Shown here: one piece after another, positions 24,460-32,890 of the stretch
Position numbering within the stretch: position 1 is the first letter of the stretch
Layout: every line of letters begins with the position of its first letter
Source: Trichocoleus desertorum NBK24
GTDB taxonomy: Bacteria > Cyanobacteriota > Cyanobacteriia > FACHB-46
Direction of reading: 5' to 3'
Assembly (NCBI RefSeq): GCF_030409055.1
Contig: NZ_CP116619.1
Location: forward strand, 1,929,628 to 1,993,627
Length of the DNA stretch: 64,000 bases
Notes under the pieces: model-generated
Databases searched by the model: none
Seen by the model: the letters and a program-made list of their open reading frames with translations, nothing else
What the model was told of the DNA's origin: nothing
Made by a program: the position numbers and the translations under genes

Positions 24460-25278
24460 CTAGCGGATACGTATCCCCGGAAATTTAGATGTACTTTTCG
24501 CTATATGTCTTCCCACTCCTGCAGCCTTCTTCACTATACTTCTTCGTCTTTTCTCAGCCTCTTTCGCGAATTTTCTAGCTTCATAGCCAGCAGCTTTACC
24601 TCCTGCCAAGATAATTTGTTCACCCTGTTTGCATCTTGACTTTCCTGTTTTGCACCAATTGGCAAAGTGCTCACAATTATTAAAAATAAGATTGTAGTTT
24701 CGTTCACCCAAACGTCGTTTGGCTCTCTTTACAACTCTGGTTTGTGAAAATGATTTGCGATGGCGTTTTATATGAATTCTTTGGTTCTTAGCAAATTTAG
24801 ATAATTGAGTTTTGTCAATTCTTTTACCATTTACGTAGTGGATAACTTCATCATCGCCACAATAAATTCCATGATGAAAGCAATGACCATAGTCAGCGTA
24901 GATGTGATCACCCATCTTTAAACCAGTTCTACAATAAATAGCGAAGTCCTTGCTATTAATAAATTGATATTTAAGCTTTTCTTCTTTGAATCTTGTTTCC
25001 GCTCTTTTAATTGTTTTTTCTCGATCAATACATCTGCAAGCATATTTCCTGACTTTGGAATTTGCACCTTGAGTGAACTCTGCGAGACTCACTCGACAAA
25101 GTTGACCACTTTTTGAATCCTGATCTGTCCAGTAAATAACTAAATCTTCACCAACATATATTCCATGCTGCTTGCAGGAACCAAGATCAACATATATATG
25201 ATCGCCCTTTTTCACGGTAGTTAGTCTCTCTATTTGTTTTTCATAGAGTTCCCATCTCATTGATAAGCTGATCATCAT
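24460..25278 (-). CDS. Tandem LRAT-like (NlpC/P60 superfamily) protein
   Basis: About 272 aa with two consecutive LRAT-type domains. Domain 1 starts KGDHIYVDLGSCKQHGIYVG; domain 2 starts MGDHIYADYGHCFHHGIYCG and ends NNCEHFANWCKTG, where NCEHF supplies the catalytic Cys. In domain 1 the corresponding end is INSKDFAIYCRTG: the Cys is Ser and the following His is Asp. Only domain 2 can be catalytic. LRAT-like proteins are acyltransferases or phospholipases acting on lipids; bacterial substrates are mostly unknown. The C-terminus is Lys/Arg-rich. The gene is A/T-rich and stop-to-stop convergent with the toxin gene (0 nt apart). The start is uncertain: GTG at 25284, ATG at 25278 or ATG at 25260. 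Confidence 0.82.
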   Translation of the reverse strand: MMISLSMRWELYEKQIERLTTVKKGDHIYVDLGSCKQHGIYVGEDLVIYWTDQDSKSGQLCRVSLAEFTQGANSKVRKYACRCIDREKTIKRAETRFKEEKLKYQFINSKDFAIYCRTGLKMGDHIYADYGHCFHHGIYCGDDEVIHYVNGKRIDKTQLSKFAKNQRIHIKRHRKSFSQTRVVKRAKRRLGERNYNLIFNNCEHFANWCKTGKSRCKQGEQIILAGGKAAGYEARKFAKEAEKRRRSIVKKAAGVGRHIAKSTSKFPGIRIR

Positions 25279-25281
25279 TAC

Positions 25282-25496
25282 CACTACTGCTGAACTTGGA
25301 GAGAGCGATCACCTATCTTTTTTGGCTTCCTGCTAATGGTTGAATTGAGACAATAAAAGTTGCAGAAAATTCTATTGCAAAGGTTTAGGAATTGGGCGAT
25401 CGCGGATTGAAGCTACCTTCAGCAATCACACGATACTTGTCCAAAAGTTCATGTTTAATTTACGTAACTCTCTCTTCTCTTGTTTAGCGATCGCTA
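25282..25496 (+). repeat. Dispersed ~215-bp repeat, copy B (probable parent)
   Basis: The counterpart of copy A at 23533-23747. It contains the leader and first 15 codons of the GerMN gene (ATG at 25451). Its left edge touches the 5' end of the LRAT-like gene on the other strand. The section 25330-25402 also resembles 23751-23826 more loosely. Confidence 0.85.
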
Positions 25497-26005
25497 CCCT
25501 CGCCGGAATTAGCCTCTCTGACAGCCGTCCCACAAACGCTAACCCTGTTGACAACGTAGCCCAAGCCTCGACTGTTGCTGCTACAACCAACACCAAGCCA
25601 GTCAAAGTGTTTTTCCCCACCAGCCGTAGCCAACAAGATTTTTCTTACGTGGCTCCTGTAGTACGACGCACCCAAACTCAAGGGGTGGCCCAATTTGCCA
25701 TTGAGCAATTAGTCGCAGGCCCAACCAGTCAAGAAAGACAACAAGGTTTTAGAGCCCCACTCAATTTGCAAGGCAGCTCTAACTGTGGTCGAGACTTTAA
25801 GCTAGTTGTCTCTACAGGTGTTGCCAAGTTGCAATTCTGTAAGCAAGTGGTATCCAACGGCATTGGCGATGATGCTCGAATCAAAAGCTCAATTACCACC
25901 ACATTGAAGCAATTCCCTAGCATCAATTCAGTGGTACTTCTCGATCGCAACGGCAACTGCTTGAACGACCAAAGTGGTAACAATCGCTGTTTGCAGCAGA
26001 GTTAA
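25451..26005 (+). CDS. GerMN-domain exported protein
   Basis: A 184-aa protein with signal peptide MFNLRNSLFSCLAIATLAGI. The GerMN domain starts near residue 54 (TKPVKVFFPTSRSQQDFSYV), includes GVAQFAIEQLVAGPTSQERQ and ends SSITTTLKQFPSINSVVLL. The domain is a small alpha/beta fold first known from Bacillus spore germination proteins; in cyanobacteria it occurs in exported proteins of unknown role. There are four cysteines in the mature part (two pairs likely disulphide-bonded). The ATG at 25451 is conserved in the duplicate at 23701. Confidence 0.85.
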   Translation: MFNLRNSLFSCLAIATLAGISLSDSRPTNANPVDNVAQASTVAATTNTKPVKVFFPTSRSQQDFSYVAPVVRRTQTQGVAQFAIEQLVAGPTSQERQQGFRAPLNLQGSSNCGRDFKLVVSTGVAKLQFCKQVVSNGIGDDARIKSSITTTLKQFPSINSVVLLDRNGNCLNDQSGNNRCLQQS

Positions 26006-26317
26006 AAAACATCACTACTTGGTTTGAAGTAATGAATGAAGCGATCGCTTTTACTTAATTGAGCAAGAGCAATCGCTTTACAGCATACAGAAGGAGAATC
26101 ATAGCTGGTCTATTCTAGAAATACATTAGGAGTTTCCACATCTGATATATTGAGAGATTTCACTTATCTATTCCAAGTTAAATCAGATTAATTACTGAAA
26201 GTACTATCTTAATAATAGTCAGATATTCTTTTTGTGAAGTTACTTCCATGTGCCTCTTTGCAAATCCCTAGTGAGTGGCTAGAATTTGTGAGGATCTTCT
26301 AAAAGATATATAGACTT
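26006..26317. other. A/T-rich intergenic region
   Basis: About 310 nt. It begins with a degenerate HIP1-ended hairpin-like stretch (GCGATCGCTTTTAC at 26041 onward, CAATCGC at 26070) and is then A/T-rich (26100-26317). It presumably carries the HEPN gene promoter. I see nothing else. Confidence 0.4.
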
Positions 26318-27095
26318 ATGCATTCATTAAGCCAATCTATTTATGAAATTAATTCTAATTTGGAATCTCTTCGAGATTTTGTTGACATACTTGATACTCA
26401 CTTAAGTGAAAAAGCTCAGGAATCCCTTACTATACACTCATCATCTTTAGAGTTTCTTTTACTCGTTTTTGAAAAGTTATTTGAAAATGGGAAATATAAC
26501 TTAGACTCTGTTCCACCAGAACGAATGGAAGAAATCAGAGCTAAATATCCAGAGTTTTTATCAGCAGAATCCACACAGAATGGAAACAAGATAGATATAA
26601 CGCTCAAATTACCCGATAAAACTAATATCGAGTTAGATAAAATTGATATAGCGCTTAAGGAGATAGGGAAGGCGCAAGGAAGGACACGAATGCTGTATAG
26701 TAGCTCGCTGATGACACTAACTAGTAGTGTTGAGCTTTTCTTTTCCAAACTCTTTCATCAATATTTCTATCTACATCCTGAATCTATTGGCACTAAAGAG
26801 AAGTTATTTAGTTTTGATGATTTAAGTAAGTTTGATACTTTAGCAGACGCACGCACACATTATATAAGTTCTAGGATTGAAGATTTATTGCGCGGACCGC
26901 TGAGTGATTGGCTTTTGTTTGCTCGCAATACAGTAAAACTATCAATGGGATATTTGAAGGAAGAACAGGAACTTCTTGAAGAAACATTTCAGAGACGTAA
27001 CATTGTTGTTCATAATGGAGGAATTGCTAACTCAATCTACATAGCTAAGGTTCCTAAAAATCTTTGCAAAGATGTCAAAGTTAGCAATAACCTTA

Positions 27096-28008
27096 GAGGG
27101 TGTTTGAAAAGTCGGGTAAACAGTAGAAAAGCTCACTCAGTGTAAGCTGCGAATACGAAAGAACACAGCACCGAGTGAGCTAGATGGGTAAATCCTATCC
27201 CAGTAATCTGACCCGTGCCGAATACGAATTTCTCAGTGACCTGATTCCAGAAGCAAAACCCGGTGGTCGCCCACGCAGCATCGAGATGTGGGCAGTTCTC
27301 AATGCCATCTTCTACGTCCTAGTCGAGGGGTGTCGTTGGCGAGCGTTGCCGGGAGACTTTCCGGCATGGCAGACGGTGTATACCTATTTTCGCAACTGGC
27401 GCAAGGACGGCACTTGGATTGTGATTCATGACCGCTTACGTGAGTGGACGCGCATCGAAGTGGATCGCCAGCCCAGTCCCTCTGAAGCGATCCTCGACTC
27501 GCAAAGTGTCAAAACGGCGGCAGGGGTGAGCGAACAGGTGGGATTTGACAGTGGCAAAGTGATCAAGGGGCGCAAGCGGTTTATCAGTGTCGATACCTTG
27601 GGACTGGTGCTGCGTGTGTTCGTGACTGCTGCCAGTGTGGGAGAACGAGCAGGGGGCAAACGGGTACTCAAGCGGGTCAAACGGATGGACAAAGCTGTGT
27701 TTCGTCTAACCACCATTTGGGTCGATGGTGGCTTTGATGGCGCACCGTTCCTAATGTGGGTGATGGACGTTTGCCGTTGGATTATCCAAGTGGTGCTGCG
27801 ACCTGAACAAACCAAGGGGTTCGTGCTGCTCAAAAAGCGATGGGTGGTGGAGCGGACATTCGGTTGGTTGATGCACTGTCGTCGTCTAGTGCGTGACTAT
27901 GAGTTATTGCCAGAGACCTCAGAGACATTAATCTATCTGGCAATGATTCGGATAATGGTCAAGCGATTGGCGTAAACTTTGACTCGTTACAACTTTTCAA
28001 ACACCCTC
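27096..28008 (+). mobile_element. IS5-family insertion sequence, copy 1 (913 bp)
   Basis: Terminal inverted repeats GAGGGTGTTTGAAAAG (27096 onward) and CTTTTCAAACACCCTC (to 28008) match over 16 nt. The target duplication is TTA at 27093-27095 and 28009-28011, the TNA type known in some IS5 subgroups such as IS1031. One transposase gene is inside. An inner hairpin, AGCTCACTC (27130-27138) with GAGTGAGCT (27173-27181), ends 2 nt before the transposase ATG and could hide the ribosome-binding site. The sequence looks identical to copy 2 at 34057-34969. Confidence 0.96.
27184..27975 (+). CDS. IS5-family transposase (copy 1)
   Basis: A 263-aa DDE transposase in one frame. The N-terminal DUF4096-like domain reads NLTRAEYEFLSDLIPEAKPGG ... 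WRALPGDFPAWQTVYTYFR. Catalytic residues are in LDSQSV (~104-109), WVDGGFDG (~180) and VVERTFGWL (~222). No frameshift is present, so the element may still be active. It drives the interruption of the HEPN gene. Confidence 0.95.
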   Translation: MGKSYPSNLTRAEYEFLSDLIPEAKPGGRPRSIEMWAVLNAIFYVLVEGCRWRALPGDFPAWQTVYTYFRNWRKDGTWIVIHDRLREWTRIEVDRQPSPSEAILDSQSVKTAAGVSEQVGFDSGKVIKGRKRFISVDTLGLVLRVFVTAASVGERAGGKRVLKRVKRMDKAVFRLTTIWVDGGFDGAPFLMWVMDVCRWIIQVVLRPEQTKGFVLLKKRWVVERTFGWLMHCRRLVRDYELLPETSETLIYLAMIRIMVKRLA

Positions 28009-28784
28009 TTACACCTGACAGAAAGTATCTAAGTGATCGCATTGATATTTGGGAAAAAAACTGTATTTTAATTGCAGCAGAGCTTTGGAAACAGCTATCA
28101 CCTGATGATGCTGACCGTGCAAGAGTTTTAGGGGAAATTATTTATAAACATCTACTTGCAAATCGTTGGTCTATCTCAGCATCTCTTAGCACTTTCCTTA
28201 TGCGGGATAAGCAAATGCCAGAAAGCGTTTTAACATCAGCACAGCTTAACTACTGGCAGTGCCAAAAACGTTTGGGAAGATGGAGCGATATTCATTCCGA
28301 AGTAGAATCTGCTGATTATTCTGCTAAAAGCCTTCGCTATCAGCTTGGTCACCTTGCACTACTTGGAAATGCAGATGAGTTTTATGCTCTTTTGCCTCGT
28401 GCACTTCAAGTTGAGGAACTGACTGAAGATGATTTAAGAGAATACCCAATTTTTATAGATATGCGGGATGACCAGCGTTTTGAACCCTATAAAGAAAAGC
28501 AGTTAAAAAAGAAGACAAGAAAGGGTAGAAAAGCTATTTCTAAATCTGCTTAGTATCGGCTAACAACTCTTTGCAAAGAACTATAATAGATGCGCTTTTT
28601 GCTTCTTAGAGGCTTTACTTGCAGGCGGTGCCCCTAGATGACATGACAAATAAGAGCGATCGCCCTACCCACTCCTAACTCCCTATTAACCGCTAAATTG
28701 AAACGGGCAATATCAGGAAAACAGTTTCAGCAGCAGTAGCCAGATCGGGTAGGGTGGGTTACTAACGCAAGCACACAAATCTGT

Positions 28785-30977
28785 ATGAGCGATCGCGCCT
28801 ATCACCGCTTAGCCCCATTTATTCAGGAATATATTTATAGCCACGGCTGGACAGACTTGCGGCAAGTGCAGGCGGAAGCGTGCCAGGTGATTTTTGAAAC
28901 GGATGCTCATCTGTTGATTGCAGCAGGGACGGCGGCGGGCAAAACTGAAGCAGCATTTTTGCCAGTGCTGACCTTGCTGCATGAGGCACCCCCCAAAACG
29001 ATTGGCGCAATGTACATTGGGCCGATCAAAGCGCTAATTAATGACCAATTCGATCGCCTGAATGATTTATTAAAAGAAGCGGATATTCCGGTATGGGCTT
29101 GGCATGGAGATGTGGCGCAGAGCCAGAAACAAAAGCTGCTGAAGCATCCTAGAGGCGTGCTGCAAATTACACCCGAATCATTGGAAAGCTTGTTGATTAA
29201 TCAGAGCAAAAACCTCGATCGCCTGTTTGGTGAATTGCGGTTTGTGGTAATTGATGAAATCCATGCCTTTATTGGTTCAGAACGGGGCTGTCAAATTCTC
29301 TGCCAACTAGCGCGACTGGCAAAGCTGACACAAAACCATCCTCGTCGCATTGGTTTATCCGCCACGCTAGGAGATTACGGGTTAGCCGAAGATTGGTTGC
29401 GATCGGGCACTCAGCAATCAGTGATCACGCCAGAAGTGAAGGTTGCGCAACGTACCCTGCATTTATCTCTGGAGCATTTCTACCGCTCAGAGCCAATCCG
29501 AGCCAAAGGAGACAATCGAGATGCAGCGTTTAGCCCCTACCAAAATTATTTATTTAACCAAACGCAGTCGCGGAAGTGTCTGATTTTTGCCAACAACCGC
29601 ACTGCTGCGGAAGAAGCGATCGCCACTCTCCGCCAAGCCGCAACTGCTAAGGGCTTACCCGACATCTATCATGTGCATCATGGCAGTATCTCCGCCACCT
29701 TACGGGCAGCAGCAGAAGATGCGATGCGGGCTCCCACTCCCGCCGTGACAGCAGCAACCGTCACCTTTGAGATGGGAATTGATATTGGACAACTAGAGCG
29801 GGTGATTCAACTGGAGTCTCCGCCTTCGGTTGCCAGCTTTTTGCAAAGACTAGGGCGATCGGGGCGACGGGGCACACCAGCGGATATGCGCTTTGTCTGT
29901 GTGGAAGATCCGATCGCAGCCCCGGAATTCTTGCCCGATCAGATTCCCTGGCAACTGCTGCAAACGATCGCGATCCTTCAGCTTTATTTGGAAGAACGCT
30001 GGATTGAACCAATTCAACCCTTGCAATATCCGTTGAGTCTGCTCTATCACCAAACCATGAGCACATTGGTCGCTTTGGGAGAGTTGTCCCCCGCTGCCTT
30101 GGCTCAGCAAGTGCTCACGCTGCCGAGTTTTCGGGCGATCGCTCCAGAAGAATTTCGCCAACTTCTACGCCACCTGATCGAGATTGACCACATTCAAAAA
30201 ACTGCCGAAGGCACGCTAATTGTGGGGCTGGCAGGGGAACGAGTGGTGCGGAACTTCAAGTTCTACGCCACCTTTCCTGATAGTGAAGAATACACAGTGC
30301 AGGAAGGAACCACAGCAATTGGTAGTATTGCGTTGCCGCCGGATGTGGGCGATCGCGTGGCTCTAGCGGGGCGATCGTGGCAAGTGCTAGAAATTGACGA
30401 CAAAACCAAAACAGTATTTGTGCAACCCAGCGCTGGGGCTGCCAGTAGTGCTTGGCAAGGAGGGGGTGGCACATTGCATACCAAGGTGTTGCAACGCATG
30501 CGCCAAGTGCTATTTGAGGATGCCGAGTATCGTTACTTGCAACCAGGCGCGAAGGAACGACTGCAAAGTGCTCGGCAATGGGCTAGACGGGTCGAACTCG
30601 ATCGCCACCATTTACTCCAACTGGACGACCGAAGCTGTTGCATTTTTCCCTGGCTAGGCACCACCGCTTACCGCACATTAGAACGATACCTGAAGCTCTG
30701 CTGCCGAGACTCCTTGAAGATCAAAGGGATTGGGGGGCGATCGCCTTACTTCTTCACTGTGCAACTGGGCAAAGCCAAGCTGGAAAACTTGCTTTGCGAG
30801 ATTGTCGCGATCGCAGATGGCAGGCTGGTAGCTGACGAACTACTGGGGCCAGATGAGGTACCGAGGCTACAAAAATATGACGAATATGTACCTCCAGAAC
30901 TTTTGCGTAAAGCCTTCACCCTGGATCATCTAAATACTGTGGAGTTAGGGAGCGTCGTGCGGCAGTGGTCTGAATGA
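28785..30977 (+). CDS. Lhr/BrxHI-like DEAD-box helicase
   Basis: A 730-aa superfamily-2 helicase. Motif I is AAGTAAGKTEAAFLP (~45-59), motif II VIDEIHAF (~155), motif III LSAT (~187), and motif VI QRLGRSGRRG (~355). A family-specific C-terminal part of ~300 residues includes beta-rich GDRVALAGRSWQVLEIDDKT. Such ATP-dependent DNA/RNA helicases include BrxHI of BREX type 2, the usual companion of DUF2791 ATPases. It may have formed one operon with the DUF2791 ATPase and TerB-C gene before the island acquired the genes now in between. ATG at 28785. There is no nuclease domain. Confidence 0.85.
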   Translation: MSDRAYHRLAPFIQEYIYSHGWTDLRQVQAEACQVIFETDAHLLIAAGTAAGKTEAAFLPVLTLLHEAPPKTIGAMYIGPIKALINDQFDRLNDLLKEADIPVWAWHGDVAQSQKQKLLKHPRGVLQITPESLESLLINQSKNLDRLFGELRFVVIDEIHAFIGSERGCQILCQLARLAKLTQNHPRRIGLSATLGDYGLAEDWLRSGTQQSVITPEVKVAQRTLHLSLEHFYRSEPIRAKGDNRDAAFSPYQNYLFNQTQSRKCLIFANNRTAAEEAIATLRQAATAKGLPDIYHVHHGSISATLRAAAEDAMRAPTPAVTAATVTFEMGIDIGQLERVIQLESPPSVASFLQRLGRSGRRGTPADMRFVCVEDPIAAPEFLPDQIPWQLLQTIAILQLYLEERWIEPIQPLQYPLSLLYHQTMSTLVALGELSPAALAQQVLTLPSFRAIAPEEFRQLLRHLIEIDHIQKTAEGTLIVGLAGERVVRNFKFYATFPDSEEYTVQEGTTAIGSIALPPDVGDRVALAGRSWQVLEIDDKTKTVFVQPSAGAASSAWQGGGGTLHTKVLQRMRQVLFEDAEYRYLQPGAKERLQSARQWARRVELDRHHLLQLDDRSCCIFPWLGTTAYRTLERYLKLCCRDSLKIKGIGGRSPYFFTVQLGKAKLENLLCEIVAIADGRLVADELLGPDEVPRLQKYDEYVPPELLRKAFTLDHLNTVELGSVVRQWSE

Positions 30978-31510
30978 AACGCCACAACCCATGAACGACC
31001 GTAAAACGCCGTTAGCTCTCAGACGGGGTTAACCGGAAAAGTACAACATGCTGTTGTGGTTTAACTCCTCAGTGATCGATCGCGATTGCGGGGAGATTAA
31101 CCCCAAAGATGTTAGCGTTGCTACATCTAGGGAAGCTCTCAAAAGCCTAGCAAAGCTCAAGCGGCAATTTGAATAAGTAACCTATATCAGTGATTAGGCG
31201 ATCGCGATCGACTCGCTAGACTGGCTTTAGTTTTGGTGATTTTAGTCACATCTACCTCTAGAGCCTGTCACACTGACCACCTCAGTAAAGTCACTAACAT
31301 CAGGTGCGCTTCATCATACAAACCTATGAGCAGTTTCACGGTCTCTACCAGGGTTGAATCACGAGTTTTTCTTCGGGCAACCCATAAGATTTGGAGCAGC
31401 CACCGCACTCAAGCAAATCAGTCTTTGACTTGGATGCAGGTTGGTTGGCAAAAGTTTCCTAGTCGTCCTGTGCCGAGCTACTCCAAATTCCCGTTCCCTG
31501 TTGACTCCAT
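30978..31510. other. Intergenic region with two doubtful short frames
   Basis: About 530 nt. A 42-codon frame at 31048-31176 (MLLWFNSSVIDRDCGEI start) and an ATG frame at 31326-31517 (63 aa) exist. The latter overlaps the next gene start by 7 nt. Neither has a visible ribosome-binding site or a family I recognise. I do not call them genes. Confidence 0.4.
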
Positions 31511-32890
31511 ATGTTAATCCAAGCACCTCCAGTCAAGCGTTACCAGCCTGAACCTCATTTTCACCCCTCTACCAAGGGCATTGCACATGTTCAGGAAACT
31601 ATCTATGAGTTCTTGATCAACACAGTCAAGCAATGCTCCCCAGAGGTTGCTTTAACTGAGTTTAAAAACTTGTTTATCCACTCGGTAAGCATGACCAGCT
31701 CGGAGGTCAACCAAGCGCTCTATCAAATCATTGTTGCTAATGATGAGCAAGAGTTTCGCAACACGCTCAAACGCTCTTGTTACATCTTAATCAATAACTG
31801 GAATACTAGCAAAAACTATCAAACCATTCAACAGCTTGTTGGTTTATTTCCTAAAATAAAATTCAATCGCAAAACAGCTTCTCTAATTCTAGCTCGCCTC
31901 CACAATTGGCTAGAAAATTTCCTCAAAAGCAGCGATTATCAAGAACTAGAACTATTCATCTCTGCTTGCACCTTTCAACCAGAAAAGCCCTGGAGCCGCC
32001 GCTATACATCTTATTTACTAGTCTCTCAGTTTGTGAATACTACAAACTCAGCCGAGCAGAGAGAAACAGCCAGAGTGCTGTCAAGGCAATTAAAAGATCA
32101 GTACAAACGGGATCTAGCTTTATACGTCGCTCGCTCTCAATCTAGTGTGGTTCAAAACATTCCCTTAAAGAACCCAACTTTATTGGGGGATGAAGTACTT
32201 CTCTTAATCAAAAGATTGGTTGCCAAGAAATGTATTTTTAGCTATACAAATCTAGCCAATATTTTCCTAAAGCAAACACAAGGGTTATCTTATTATGAGT
32301 TTAAGCGGGGCTTAAAGAAATACTTGATTTACTCCATGAGTAACCAAGACTTAGCAGCATCGGTGAAAAAATCTTTATTTGATAGCTTAGAGTCTTTGTA
32401 CGAAATCCATGATGAGCGAGAGCTAGATGATGCTTTATTACTCAGAACTTGCAATCGAGTCATTGAATGCTTGACCACTGAGAACCGTAAAGAACCAACT
32501 TCTCTATTTGCTTTGTTTGTGATGCAGAAAAGCCCGATTACATTGGTAATTTTACTGCTCAAAATAATTCTAGTTTGCAAAAACTCTCGAACTCATTTGG
32601 AGTCTTGCATTGCTGATTTAATTCGATACTATGAAAATCTAAATGAAGAAGATTGCCAGTGGGTAATCCACTTTTTGGAAATCTTTAGCGTCATCTTCAC
32701 CGTTTATGCAGAGGATGTAGAATACAACTTGGTTCAAGTGAACCCTGAAAACTCCAACAGTGATCAGACAAATAGTGATCAGAAACAGAGTTTAGAGGCT
32801 TATCAGATTTTCTCGCAGCTTCGGGGCAATGTGCCCATAGAGACCAGTCCTCAGGCTGAAGTTGCGATCGCTATTGCAGATGAATTTTAG
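31511..32890 (+). CDS. Conserved-looking cyanobacterial protein of unknown function
   Basis: A 459-aa soluble, all-helical protein. It begins with a variable N-terminus (MLIQAPPVKRYQPEPHFHPS) and continues with helices such as QETIYEFLINTVKQC, LYQIIVANDEQEFRNTLKRS and a C-terminal ITLVILLLKIILVCK-type hydrophobic helix. The tail is acidic and Asn/Ser-rich. I do not recognise a domain; such long helical proteins can be repeat scaffolds. It abuts the stop of convergent cobO at the next base. Confidence 0.65.
   Translation: MLIQAPPVKRYQPEPHFHPSTKGIAHVQETIYEFLINTVKQCSPEVALTEFKNLFIHSVSMTSSEVNQALYQIIVANDEQEFRNTLKRSCYILINNWNTSKNYQTIQQLVGLFPKIKFNRKTASLILARLHNWLENFLKSSDYQELELFISACTFQPEKPWSRRYTSYLLVSQFVNTTNSAEQRETARVLSRQLKDQYKRDLALYVARSQSSVVQNIPLKNPTLLGDEVLLLIKRLVAKKCIFSYTNLANIFLKQTQGLSYYEFKRGLKKYLIYSMSNQDLAASVKKSLFDSLESLYEIHDERELDDALLLRTCNRVIECLTTENRKEPTSLFALFVMQKSPITLVILLLKIILVCKNSRTHLESCIADLIRYYENLNEEDCQWVIHFLEIFSVIFTVYAEDVEYNLVQVNPENSNSDQTNSDQKQSLEAYQIFSQLRGNVPIETSPQAEVAIAIADEF

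Larger units (their letters stand above)
26318..28553 (+). pseudogene. HEPN-type gene interrupted by an IS5-family element
   Basis: The gene is split by the IS at 27096-28008. Removing the IS and one TTA duplicate joins 26318-27095 to 28012-28553 in frame: codon CTT at 27092-27094, then A27095 with CA of 28012-28013 gives ACA, and the frame reaches MRDKQMPESVL at 28200 and the stop at 28551-28553. The restored protein has 439 aa. Residues 227-232 are RNIVVH, the Rx4H motif of HEPN nucleases with Asn after Arg, in a helical context (EEQELLEETFQRRNIVVHNG). The N-terminal half has IYEINSNLESLRDFVDIL and a LTSSVELFFSKLFHQYF helix. HEPN proteins are often RNases in phage defence or toxin systems. 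The function here is inferred. Confidence 0.85.

Noticed and set aside
27426..27833. 135-codon frame antisense to the transposase (also at 34387-34794)
   Set aside because: It is antisense to the transposase DDE domain and appears only because of base composition.
21477..30977. A complete BREX type 2 locus
   Set aside because: Only BrxD-like and BrxHI-like proteins are present; there is no methylase, PglZ-type phosphatase, PglW kinase or PglY/BrxC ATPase in the window.
31233..31517. 94-codon frame before the 459-aa gene
   Set aside because: It begins with TTG, lacks a ribosome-binding site and family resemblance, and overlaps the next gene's start; a shorter ATG version (31326) is equally unsupported.
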